From positions 1 to 39,483 of the forward strand of contig DBRW01000051.1 in NCBI GenBank assembly GCA_002306075.1: 39,483 nt of DNA, read 5' to 3'. Under the pieces are notes generated by a model. The model was not told the DNA's origin. It worked only from the letters and a program-made list of their open reading frames with translations, and did not search any database. The DNA is from Synergistaceae bacterium UBA1358. Its GTDB lineage: Bacteria; Synergistota; Synergistia; Synergistales; Synergistaceae. Positions 8,463 through 15,895 of the stretch are shown here, piece after piece; position 1 is the first letter of the stretch; each line of letters opens with the position of its first letter. A program made the position numbers and the translations under genes.

Positions 8463-9767
8463 ATGATCCATGGCAAGTACGGCCGGGTCCTCGGAATGGT
8501 GCTGGCGGGAGGCAAGGGAGAACGGCTGATGCCGCTGACAAGATACCGCGCTAAACCTGCGGTCCCTTTCGCAGCAAAGTACAGGATAATAGATTTCGCG
8601 CTCTCCAACATGGTCAACAGCGGCCTTTTTTCTATCTACTGTCTTATTCAGTTCAAAAGCCAGTCACTGCATGAACACATAGGCAAAGGGTGGCAGTTCG
8701 GCAGCGCACTTCGCGGACGCGACTTTTTCGTGAACGTGGTACCCGCCCAGATGTGGGACGGAGAACGCTGGTACGAAGGCACCGCAGACGCGATCTTCCA
8801 GAACCTCCACCTGATCACACTCTTCAACGCCGACAGGATCTGCATATTTGCTGCCGATCACGTCTATAAGATGGATGTCGAGCAGATGCTCCAGTACCAT
8901 ATGGACAACAAGGCTGACGTGACCGTTGCCGCCTATGTCGTCCCATCTTCGGAGGCAAACCAGTTCGGATGCATAGCGACCGACGCGAGCGGCCGGATCA
9001 TTGATTTCGTGGAAAAACCCTCCGTGCCCCCGGAGATACCGGGAAGGTCCGGTTTCAGCTTCGTCTCGATGGGCAACTACATTTTCGAGAGGGAGATACT
9101 TGAGGAATCGGTGCTTGCAGACAACGAAAAGAAGGAAAGCACCCACGACTTCGGAAGGGACATAATCCCGTCACTGTACAAGTCACATAAGGTCATGGCC
9201 TACGATTTTTCGACCAACGTGCTTCCCGGCGGAGACAGGCCTTACTGGAAGGACGTCGGAAACATCAAGGCCTATTGGGAGGCCCATATGGACCTTCTCA
9301 AACATCCATCGGAACTGAGCCTCTACAACCAGCAGTGGCCGATAAGGACTGTATCGTATTCCGATCCCCCGGGATTCACGTACCCTGCGGCTGACCACTC
9401 ATGCTCTGTCGACGGCTGTCTTAGGGCCGAGGCCAGCCGCGTGCTGGGCGCGTATGTAAGAAAGAGCGTCCTTTCCCGCAACTGCGTCATAAAACCGGGC
9501 GCGGTAGTCGAAGAGTCCATAATAGGGCAGAATGTCGAGGTCGGTGAAAACTGCAGACTGCGCAGGGTCATAGTGGATGCTCACAACATCATCCCGCCCG
9601 GAACATCCATAGGCTTCGACCCTGTAGAAGACGCTCAGAAATACCACCTCGACCCGACATCCGGGATCGTTGTTTTGGGCATGCCCAAAATACAGCTTAG
9701 GAAAAAACTGATCATCCCCGGCAGCTATGAGCAGCTTTTCCGTTCCCCCGATGAGATCGGCTTCTGA
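8463..9767 (+). CDS. glgC: Glucose-1-phosphate adenylyltransferase (ADP-glucose pyrophosphorylase)
   Basis: 434-residue enzyme making ADP-glucose from ATP and glucose-1-phosphate, the committed step of bacterial glycogen synthesis. The N-terminal nucleotidyltransferase signature (LAGGKGERLMPLT, about 14-26) is followed by RAKPAVPFAAKYRIIDF, which carries allosteric/substrate residues in the family. WYEGTADA and the FVEKP sugar-phosphate lysine motif are present, and the C-terminal third shows the left-handed beta-helix pattern (VIKPGAVVEESIIG). Length is normal. AGGAGGG at 8449-8456 precedes the ATG. It completes the synthesis branch with glgA; no branching enzyme glgB is in the window. Glutaminase starts 19 bases downstream. 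Confidence 0.97.
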   Translation: MIHGKYGRVLGMVLAGGKGERLMPLTRYRAKPAVPFAAKYRIIDFALSNMVNSGLFSIYCLIQFKSQSLHEHIGKGWQFGSALRGRDFFVNVVPAQMWDGERWYEGTADAIFQNLHLITLFNADRICIFAADHVYKMDVEQMLQYHMDNKADVTVAAYVVPSSEANQFGCIATDASGRIIDFVEKPSVPPEIPGRSGFSFVSMGNYIFEREILEESVLADNEKKESTHDFGRDIIPSLYKSHKVMAYDFSTNVLPGGDRPYWKDVGNIKAYWEAHMDLLKHPSELSLYNQQWPIRTVSYSDPPGFTYPAADHSCSVDGCLRAEASRVLGAYVRKSVLSRNCVIKPGAVVEESIIGQNVEVGENCRLRRVIVDAHNIIPPGTSIGFDPVEDAQKYHLDPTSGIVVLGMPKIQLRKKLIIPGSYEQLFRSPDEIGF

Positions 9768-9786
9768 GGATCTCCCTGGGCCCCTC

Positions 9787-10731
9787 ATGCGGGAAGGGGC
9801 GGAGGGAGACATACAGGGTGCCCTGGAAAGGGCGCTGCGCGAGGGAAAACGTTATACGAAGACCGGAAAGGTCGCGACATACATTCCCGAACTCTCCAAG
9901 GCGAATCCGGAACATATCGGGGCATGTATTAAGACCTTGACCGGCGAAACATATCACTGCGGCGACTGGCAGGAGCCTTTTACGATCCAGAGCATATCAA
10001 AGACGATATCTTTGACCCTGGCCCTCCAGACAGCGGGTTATGATATGCTGTTCAGCAAGGTGGGACTCGAACCTACCGGAGATTCGTTCAACTCGATAGT
10101 CAAGCTTGAGACGAAAACTCCCCACCCGCTCAACCCTATGATCAACGCGGGAGCCATAGCCACCGCAAGCTGCATCCCCGGAGACGATCCATTCGAGCTC
10201 TACATGGAGCTTGCAAAGAGGGTTTGTCTGAACGATGATCTCTCGCTCAACCATGATGTTTATCTGTCCGAAAAACTAGCCGGTATGAGGAACCGCTCCA
10301 TGGCGTACTGGATGAAGAGCGAAAACATAATCGAAGGAGACCCCGAGGAGGCGCTCGATCTCTATTTCCGCATGTGTTCAGTCAACGTCACTGCGGAGGA
10401 CCTTGCCAACTGGGGAATGGTCCTGGCAAACGACGGAGTGGATCCGACAAGCGGCACGAGGCTCGTCGAAAGCTGGATCGTCCGGATAGTTAAAACTTTT
10501 ATGGTCACGTGCGGCATGTACGACGGTTCCGGAGAATTCGCGGTCAAGGTCGGGATACCCTCAAAAAGCGGCGTAGGCGGAGGGATCCTCTCAGCAGTCG
10601 AAGGCAGGATGGGCATCGGGGTCTTCAACCCGTCCCTGGACCGCAAAGGAAACAGCATAGGAGGCATGCGGCTTCTCGAGGACCTTTCGAAAAGCCTCCG
10701 CCTGCACTACTTCGCAGGAAAACAACAGTAA
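9787..10731 (+). CDS. glsA: Glutaminase
   Basis: 314-residue serine-dependent beta-lactamase-fold glutaminase, hydrolysing L-glutamine to glutamate and ammonia. The catalytic S-x-x-K lies in QSISKT (Ser69, Lys72), NAGAIATAS is the conserved strand, and KSGVGGGILS is the C-terminal family signature. The start is uncertain: ATG 9787 gives the N-terminus expected from Escherichia coli YbaS/YneH but has no clear ribosome binding site. An in-frame ATG at 9727 would overlap glgC by 41 bases. Either way it is cotranscribed or coupled with glgC, an odd pairing that may reflect convenience, not function. In an amino-acid fermenter it would feed glutamate catabolism. Confidence 0.93.
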   Translation: MREGAEGDIQGALERALREGKRYTKTGKVATYIPELSKANPEHIGACIKTLTGETYHCGDWQEPFTIQSISKTISLTLALQTAGYDMLFSKVGLEPTGDSFNSIVKLETKTPHPLNPMINAGAIATASCIPGDDPFELYMELAKRVCLNDDLSLNHDVYLSEKLAGMRNRSMAYWMKSENIIEGDPEEALDLYFRMCSVNVTAEDLANWGMVLANDGVDPTSGTRLVESWIVRIVKTFMVTCGMYDGSGEFAVKVGIPSKSGVGGGILSAVEGRMGIGVFNPSLDRKGNSIGGMRLLEDLSKSLRLHYFAGKQQ

Positions 10732-10737
10732 GTGCCG

Positions 10738-10781
10738 GCTGAGCAATTGCTGAGCAGTTGCTCAGCCGTAGCTGAGCCATC
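10738..10781. repeat. Four tandem 11-bp units, consensus GCTGAGCnnTT-like
   Basis: Exactly spaced units start at 10738, 10749, 10760 and 10771: GCTGAGCAATT, GCTGAGCAGTT, GCTCAGCCGTA, GCTGAGCCATC. Because GCTGAGC and GCTCAGC are near-palindromic, the array also folds: GGCTGAGCAA (10737-10746) pairs perfectly with TTGCTCAGCC (10758-10767), which could act as the glutaminase transcript end. Confidence 0.8.
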
Positions 10782-10892
10782 GTAAAACCTGAGGATCCGG
10801 CATAACCGGCATTCACCTCTGCCGTTAATGGGGGATATCTTTTTTTCTTTTTATTTGATAACCAATCCTTCGCAGTTCTTCGCAGCTTGAAA

Positions 10893-10936
10893 AGCTGTGA
10901 ATTCCCAGCGATGCGAAGCGAGCAAATTCACCAGCT
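10893..10936. repeat. Imperfect inverted repeat (REP-like)
   Basis: AGCTGTGAATT (10893-10903) is mirrored by AATTCACCAGCT (10925-10936) with one bulged base, around a 21-base centre rich in GCGA. Copies of such elements elsewhere in the genome would mark it as a dispersed repeat; only one is visible here. Confidence 0.4.
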
Positions 10937-11002
10937 ACCGGGCTTGTCGCGAGTACTCCGCGGCGGTCACGCCGTAATTTCCCGAACCTGCCCCTTACAA
11001 CG

Positions 11003-11035
11003 GCTCAGCTATTGCTTAGCGACTGCTCAGCCATA
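11003..11035. repeat. Three tandem 11-bp units related to those at 10738
   Basis: Units start at 11003, 11014 and 11025: GCTCAGCTATT, GCTTAGCGACT, GCTCAGCCATA. Same 11-base period and same GCTnAGC core as the first array, 220 bases away. Confidence 0.75.
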
Positions 11036-11053
11036 TCTTACGCATTTCATGTA

Positions 11054-11082
11054 TTGACAACAGGAAGAAAAAATAGTAATCT
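11054..11082 (+). promoter_or_regulatory. Candidate promoter of the Fe-S operon
   Basis: Perfect TTGACA at 11054-11059, 17-base spacer, TAATCT at 11077-11082 (a poor -10; TAGTAAT at 11074-11080 is an alternative). It ends about 30 bases before the regulator's ATG. Autoregulation by the encoded Rrf2 protein is expected for the family but no operator is recognisable. Confidence 0.4.
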
Positions 11083-11111
11083 TCACTAGCTTGGTAGGGA
11101 TGGTGAGGATT

Positions 11112-11573
11112 ATGGCGATATCACAAAAATGTCAGTACGCCCTCAGGGCGATATATGAACTCGCACTCCATCAGGACGAAGGTCCGTGCAAGATCGGGGC
11201 CATCGCGGAAGCGCAGTCCATACCGGTGCGTTTCCTTGAGAATATTCTCAACAGCCTTAAGGGAGCCGGGTTCGTCGATTCCGTAAGGGGAAAAGACGGC
11301 GGGTATTATCTTCTGAGAAAAGCTGATGAGATAACCGTCGGTGAGGTCATCAGATTCGTCCAGGGACCGCTGGGACCGGTCGAATGCACCACGAGAGTTG
11401 ACGATGACTGCGATTTTTACAACGACTGCGTCTTCAGGCCCTTGTGGGACAAGGCGAGGGCCGCGCTTGAAAGCGTCTATGACGGGACCACGTTCCAGGA
11501 TCTCGTCGATCAGTCCGCAAATACTTGCAGGATGCCTCAGTGCAGCTGCAACAGAAAAAAAGATAAAATCTAA
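11112..11573 (+). CDS. Rrf2-family transcriptional regulator (IscR-like)
   Basis: 153-residue Rrf2 regulator with an N-terminal winged helix (MAISQKCQYALRAIYELAL, 1-19; recognition region about 27-60) and a cysteine trio at Cys92, Cys100 and Cys106 in the place where IscR binds its 2Fe-2S cluster. A second Cys group (Cys139, Cys144, Cys146) near the C-terminus is unusual and might add a metal or redox site. ATG 11112 is chosen because family members begin with this motif; GGTGAGG is only three bases away. ATG 11100 and TTG 11091 are also in frame. It heads the iscS-iscU-MOSC unit (23-base gap), so it most likely senses Fe-S status and controls this operon. A cysteine-metabolism regulator (CymR type) is the alternative. 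Confidence 0.9.
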   Translation: MAISQKCQYALRAIYELALHQDEGPCKIGAIAEAQSIPVRFLENILNSLKGAGFVDSVRGKDGGYYLLRKADEITVGEVIRFVQGPLGPVECTTRVDDDCDFYNDCVFRPLWDKARAALESVYDGTTFQDLVDQSANTCRMPQCSCNRKKDKI

Positions 11574-11596
11574 ATCCTATTAAGAGGTGACTTGTT

Positions 11597-12778
11597 ATGA
11601 CAATGACACCGCGCAAAGTTTATCTGGACAACTCAGCAACAACAAAGGTCGACAGCAAAGTTCTCGAGGCCATGCTCCCCTACTTCTCTGAAGAGTACGG
11701 CAACCCCAACAGTCTCCACGCCTGGGGAAGAGAGGCAAGAAAGGGAGTGGACCATGCCAGGGCGCAGGTGGCACAGCTGATCGGAGCGGACCCAAAGGAG
11801 ATCATTTTCACCGGAGGCGGAAGCGAAGCTGACAACCTGGCAATCAAAGGTGCGGCATGGGCACTTAAAGATAAAGGCAAACACATCATCACAAGCGCGA
11901 TCGAGCACCATGCTCTTCTGGATACAGTGAAATGGCTTGGCAAGAACGGATATGAGTACACGATCCTCCCCGTGGATGAGACGGGATTGGTGGATCCGAA
12001 GGAGCTTGAGGCCGCGATCAGGCCGGATACGATACTGGCGTCGATAATGTTCGCCAACAACGAGATAGGAACGATACAGCCCGTGGCCGAGCTCGGAGAG
12101 GTCTGCCGCAGACATGGGGTCCTCTTCCATACCGACGGCGTCCAGGCGACGGGACATGTTAAGATAGATATGAAGGAACTCCCGATCGACATGATGACTA
12201 TGGCTGCCCACAAGATGTACGGCCCCAAGGGAGTCGGTGCGCTTTACGTCAGAAAAGGCATCAAGCTTATCCCGGTAATACACGGAGGCGGTCAGGAGTT
12301 CGGGGTACGCTCCGGCACAGAAAACACTCCGGGACTGATCGGTTTCGGAATGGCCGCCGAGCTTGCGGCGAACCGTCTCGTAAACGGTGAGATCGACAAC
12401 GAGATACGCCTGCGCGACAAGCTGATCGACGGGCTTATCGAGAGGATCCCAGAGATAACGCTTACCGGACACAGGACAAAGAGGCTTCCTTACCACGCCA
12501 GCATCTGCGTAAAGTATGTCGAGGGCGAAGGGATGCTTCTGCTGATGGACGCAGCCGGGATCGGAGTTTCAAGCGGTTCGGCCTGTACATCGGGAAGCCT
12601 GGAACCGAGCTACGTCCTGCTGGCGCTTGGACTGGACCACTCGACTGCTCATGGTTCCGTGAGGATGACACTGAGCAAGGACACAAACGACGAGGACATC
12701 GACTACGTACTGGAGAAATTCCCGCCGATCGTGGAGAAGCTCCGCTCGATGTCGCCTTTCTATAAGAAAAACCAATAA
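11597..12778 (+). CDS. iscS: Cysteine desulfurase (IscS/NifS)
   Basis: 393-residue pyridoxal-phosphate enzyme that converts cysteine to alanine and passes persulfide sulfur to the Fe-S scaffold. It starts with VYLDNSATTKVD; the PLP lysine is Lys206 in AAHKMYGPKGVG and the catalytic cysteine Cys330 in SSGSACTSGS, on the longer mobile loop typical of group I (IscS/NifS) and not SufS. Length is normal. AGAGGTGA precedes the ATG. It is followed by the scaffold gene after 35 bases, with a strong AAAGGAGATGA site. No hscA, hscB, fdx or iscA is present, as is common for anaerobes with a minimal system. Confidence 0.96.
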   Translation: MTMTPRKVYLDNSATTKVDSKVLEAMLPYFSEEYGNPNSLHAWGREARKGVDHARAQVAQLIGADPKEIIFTGGGSEADNLAIKGAAWALKDKGKHIITSAIEHHALLDTVKWLGKNGYEYTILPVDETGLVDPKELEAAIRPDTILASIMFANNEIGTIQPVAELGEVCRRHGVLFHTDGVQATGHVKIDMKELPIDMMTMAAHKMYGPKGVGALYVRKGIKLIPVIHGGGQEFGVRSGTENTPGLIGFGMAAELAANRLVNGEIDNEIRLRDKLIDGLIERIPEITLTGHRTKRLPYHASICVKYVEGEGMLLLMDAAGIGVSSGSACTSGSLEPSYVLLALGLDHSTAHGSVRMTLSKDTNDEDIDYVLEKFPPIVEKLRSMSPFYKKNQ

Positions 12779-12813
12779 ATATCGAATATTCCCTTAAAGG
12801 AGATGACAAGATC

Positions 12814-13320
12814 ATGTACAGTGAAAAAGTAGTGGATTATTTCATGAATCCACGCAACGCAGGAAAACTGGAAGACGCGAACGCGATCGGTGAAGTAGGA
12901 AATCCGAAGTGCGGAGACGTCATGAAGATATACCTGAAGATAAACGACAATGAGATAATCGAGGACATCAAGTTCGAGACCTTCGGGTGTGCGGCAGCGA
13001 TAGCGACAAGCTCGATGATAACGGAAATGGTCAAGGGCAAGACGATATCAGAGGCGCTGAAGATAAACAATAAGGACGTTGCAGAAGCTCTGGGAGGACT
13101 TCCCCCGGCAAAACTCCACTGCTCGCTCCTTGCCCAGGAAGGAATAGAGGCAGCGGTGGCAGACTACTTCATCCGCAAGACCGGCAAGGCTCCCGAAGGC
13201 TTTAAGTCCCCGCATTCAACATGCTCGGCCTGCGGAGGTTCATGCGGCGGCGGAGCCGCTCCGGTCCACGAAGAGGAAGAAGAAAAATTTGTGAGCGAGG
13301 ATCACCGTGTTGCAGAATAG
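12814..13320 (+). CDS. iscU: Fe-S cluster scaffold (IscU/NifU N-terminal domain) with Cys-rich tail
   Basis: 168-residue scaffold on which Fe-S clusters are assembled. The three cluster cysteines are Cys33 (PKCGD, with Asp35), Cys59 (FGCAAAIA) and Cys103 (KLHCS). The core ends near residue 130; an extra tail carries a second cysteine group (CSACGGSCGGG, 137-147) and an acidic stretch of glutamates, which standard 125-residue IscU lacks. The tail might hold iron or interact with partners. It is directly downstream of iscS, and its last 14 bases overlap the MOSC gene. Confidence 0.94.
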   Translation: MYSEKVVDYFMNPRNAGKLEDANAIGEVGNPKCGDVMKIYLKINDNEIIEDIKFETFGCAAAIATSSMITEMVKGKTISEALKINNKDVAEALGGLPPAKLHCSLLAQEGIEAAVADYFIRKTGKAPEGFKSPHSTCSACGGSCGGGAAPVHEEEEEKFVSEDHRVAE

Positions 13321-13762
13321 AGAAGAAGCCGTGGGAAAAATAATCGCCGTCTGCACTGCGCCCGAAAAGGGCATGATCAAGCATGACGTCGGCGAAGGCC
13401 TTCTTATCGAAGGAATCGGTATCAAGGGGGACGCCCACGCAGGCTTCATGCACCGTCAGGTCAGCCTGATCTCGATCGAGGATATCAGGACCATGATGGA
13501 GAAGCTTCCCGACCTTGTCCCCGGAAGCTTCGCAGAGAACCTGACGACAGAGGGCTTCGACCTTTCCCAACTGAAGATAGGAGACAGACTGAAGGTCGGC
13601 GAAACTGTGCTCGAGGTCTCGCAGATAGGCAAGGAATGCCACACCAAGTGCGAGGTCTTCAAAAAGACAGGCGACTGCATAATGCCGCAGAAGGGCATAT
13701 TCACGAAAGTTATCAAGGGCGGCAGGGTAAAAACAGGAGATATCATACGGTTCGACGATTAA
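13307..13762 (+). CDS. MOSC domain protein
   Basis: 151-residue stand-alone MOSC domain (the C-terminal domain of Moco sulfurases). The beta-barrel pattern includes IKGDAHAGFMHRQVSL, GSFAENLTTEGFDL and the conserved cysteine region GKECHTKCEVF, where the family binds a sulfur-carrying or molybdopterin ligand. GTG 13307 follows GCGAGG by six bases and overlaps iscU by 14 bases; GTG 13331 is an alternative. Position directly after iscS-iscU suggests it receives sulfur from the desulfurase, perhaps for molybdenum or tungsten cofactor maturation. That link is inference. A terminator follows. Confidence 0.9.
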   Translation: MLQNREEAVGKIIAVCTAPEKGMIKHDVGEGLLIEGIGIKGDAHAGFMHRQVSLISIEDIRTMMEKLPDLVPGSFAENLTTEGFDLSQLKIGDRLKVGETVLEVSQIGKECHTKCEVFKKTGDCIMPQKGIFTKVIKGGRVKTGDIIRFDD

Positions 13763-13782
13763 GTCACTGTATATGAAAATCA

Positions 13783-13818
13783 GGCAGCAAGGCAAAACTA
13801 ATGCCTGCTGCCTTTTTT
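13783..13818 (+). terminator. Terminator of the Fe-S operon
   Basis: GGCAGCAAGGC pairs with GCCTGCTGCC (one bulged A), nine-base loop, then six T. Confidence 0.88.
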
Positions 13819-13846
13819 ATAAGAGCAACATCCCGGAGGAGATAAA

Positions 13847-15832
13847 ATGAGCTTCAATGAAGACGAACATGAACACGGGAGAAAAATTGGACACCATCAC
13901 CATGACGGAGAATGTCACTGCTGTTCATGTTCAGCGAATGAAAATATATTCTGTGAATGCGAAGAGGATGAAAACGAGGAAAGAGCTGCCTTTGCAAGGG
14001 AGATTAAATTTCTCTCCGCAGCGGGCGTAATATTCTTCCTGCTGCTGATCACGGAAGAATTCTATATCGACTCTGTCAACAATGCCCTGCTTAGTGCGGC
14101 TTTCATCGCCCTGTACCTGGTCAGCGGCCTGCCGGTGCTCAGATCGGCGCTGCGAGCGATATCGAAGTTCGATATATTCAATGAGTTTACCCTCATGGGA
14201 GCAGCCACTCTCTCCGCCGTCGCTATAGGAGAGATGTCGGAAGCTGTAGGCGTAATGCTCTTCTACAGGCTGGGAGAGGCTTTCCAGGAGAAAGCCGCAT
14301 CCGGGTCCAGGCGTTCGATAAAGGCCCTTCTTGCTTCAAAACCGCTCACAGCGAGAGTTCTGAGAGACGGTGAGGCTATTGATGTCGATCCGAAAGAAAT
14401 AGTGAAGGGCGACATCGTACAGGTAATGCCCGGAGAGATGATCCCCATAGACGGCATCATTAGATCTGGGGCTTCCGACATCGACACATCTTCGATGACG
14501 GGAGAGTCTGTCCCGGTACATGCGGTCCAGGGAGACCCGGTCCACGGAGGCACTCTTGCCCTCGACGGACTCCTGACCATCGAGGCGGCAGGCCCCTTTG
14601 AGGATTCGACCATAGCGAGAATGCTCGAGATGGTACAAAACGCTACGGCCAGGAAATCTCCGACAGAAAGGTTCATCACGAAATTCGCAAAATGGTACAC
14701 GCCGACAGTTTTCGCCATAGCCTCAATGGTCGCATTCATCCCTCCGCTTACAGGCCACGGGGAACTGCGGGAATGGTTCTACAGAGGACTTGTCCTGCTT
14801 GTCATATCCTGCCCCTGTGCGCTCGTGATCTCTATACCGCTCGGATATTTCGGAGGGATCGGAAGCGCCTCAAAGAAGGGGATCCTCGTAAAGGGAGCAA
14901 ATGTGTTTGATGCGCTTGCCAAGGTGACTACGGCGATTTTTGACAAGACCGGAACACTGACATACGGCCGTTTCAAGGTGACAAAGATCGTCCCGTCAGA
15001 GGGGACATCGGAAGAAGAGCTTCTCAAGACCGCTGCCTCCGCGGAGACAGGTTCGACCCATCCCCTGGCTGAGGCTGTAAGGGAGGCCGCCGGAGAGATC
15101 GAGCTCTCACCGGAAGCCATACTCACCCAGGTCCCGGGCAAGGGAATGGTCCTTACCCTCGGCTGTTCTGTCACTGCGGTCGGAAACACAGCCCTTATGA
15201 AGGACTTTGGCATAACGCCCGAAGAAGTTCCCACACAGGGGACTGTGATGCACGTAATAAAAGATGGCACCTACATGGGCCATATAGTACTTGAAGACAG
15301 TCTCAGAACGGACTCCGCCAAAGCTGTGAAGGAGCTTAGGGAGCAGGGGATCAAAGGGGTCTACATGCTTACGGGGGACCGGGACAGCGCAGCCAGACTT
15401 ATTTCGGACGAGCTTGGGCTCAACGGCTACCGTTCGGAGCTGATGCCCGATGAAAAGGTAGAGGCATTGAAGGAGATATGCGAAGGGGAGACTGCGAAGT
15501 CCCTCTATGTGGGCGACGGCATAAACGACGGTCCCGTGCTCGTGACATCGGAAACGGGCATTGCCATGGGCGGGTTCGGCTCACAGGTAGCGGTGGAAGT
15601 CGCCGATGCCGTCATACTTGACGACTCTCCCATGAAGGTCGTTGAACTTCTCAGCATAGCCCGTAAGACGCGGACCATCATTTGGCAGAACGTATTCATG
15701 GCTCTGGGCGTGAAAGGGATATTCCTGATAGGAGGCGCGGCAGGCATCGCCGGCCTGTGGGAGGCCGTATTCGCAGATGTGGGTGTCGCTCTTCTCGCTA
15801 TCCTGAACGCAACAAGGGCATCAAAAGTCTAG
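13847..15832 (+). CDS. Heavy-metal P-type ATPase, Zn/Cd/Pb type (P1B-2)
   Basis: 661-residue cation exporter of the inner membrane. It has no HMA domain; instead residues 7-40 form a His/Cys-rich, acidic metal-binding tail (HHHH at 16-19, several Cys between 23 and 38). The transmembrane metal site is Cys-Pro-Cys (322-324, ISCPCALVIS), the phosphorylated aspartate is Asp366 in DKTGTLT, the actuator loop has TGES, and the hinge has GDGINDGPVL. The last helix carries FADVGVALLAILNATR, the Asp-containing signature that points to divalent Zn/Cd/Pb and not Cu+. CCGGAGGAG precedes the ATG. It stands alone between two terminators; no ArsR or MerR regulator is adjacent. Confidence 0.93.
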   Translation: MSFNEDEHEHGRKIGHHHHDGECHCCSCSANENIFCECEEDENEERAAFAREIKFLSAAGVIFFLLLITEEFYIDSVNNALLSAAFIALYLVSGLPVLRSALRAISKFDIFNEFTLMGAATLSAVAIGEMSEAVGVMLFYRLGEAFQEKAASGSRRSIKALLASKPLTARVLRDGEAIDVDPKEIVKGDIVQVMPGEMIPIDGIIRSGASDIDTSSMTGESVPVHAVQGDPVHGGTLALDGLLTIEAAGPFEDSTIARMLEMVQNATARKSPTERFITKFAKWYTPTVFAIASMVAFIPPLTGHGELREWFYRGLVLLVISCPCALVISIPLGYFGGIGSASKKGILVKGANVFDALAKVTTAIFDKTGTLTYGRFKVTKIVPSEGTSEEELLKTAASAETGSTHPLAEAVREAAGEIELSPEAILTQVPGKGMVLTLGCSVTAVGNTALMKDFGITPEEVPTQGTVMHVIKDGTYMGHIVLEDSLRTDSAKAVKELREQGIKGVYMLTGDRDSAARLISDELGLNGYRSELMPDEKVEALKEICEGETAKSLYVGDGINDGPVLVTSETGIAMGGFGSQVAVEVADAVILDDSPMKVVELLSIARKTRTIIWQNVFMALGVKGIFLIGGAAGIAGLWEAVFADVGVALLAILNATRASKV

Positions 15833-15841
15833 CAAAAACAT

Positions 15842-15895
15842 AAAAAAAGACGGCAGGCCTCCCGTATGACGGAGGTCTGCCGTTTATTATTTATT
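15842..15895. terminator. Bidirectional terminator between convergent genes
   Basis: ACGGCAGGCCTCC (15850-15862) pairs with GGAGGTCTGCCGT (15871-15883). The plus strand continues TTTATTATTTATT, the minus strand CTTTTTTT, so it serves both the ATPase and the CoA-disulfide reductase gene. Confidence 0.88.

Larger units (their letters stand above)
10732..11111. other. Repeat-rich intergenic region between glutaminase and the Fe-S regulator
   Basis: 380 bases with no gene. From left to right it holds a four-unit 11-bp array (10738-10781), a T-rich stretch (10842-10856), an imperfect inverted repeat (10893-10936), a GC-rich stretch with short palindromes (10945-10975), a three-unit 11-bp array (11003-11035), and a promoter-like pair before the Rrf2 gene. 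The two arrays bracket about 220 bases, which looks like a small inserted repeat element. Confidence 0.6.

Noticed and set aside
10738..11035. CRISPR array
   Set aside because: Repeat units are only 11 bases and contiguous without spacers.
11633..12496. 287-residue minus-strand ORF
   Set aside because: Antisense to iscS, no motif, no ribosome binding site.
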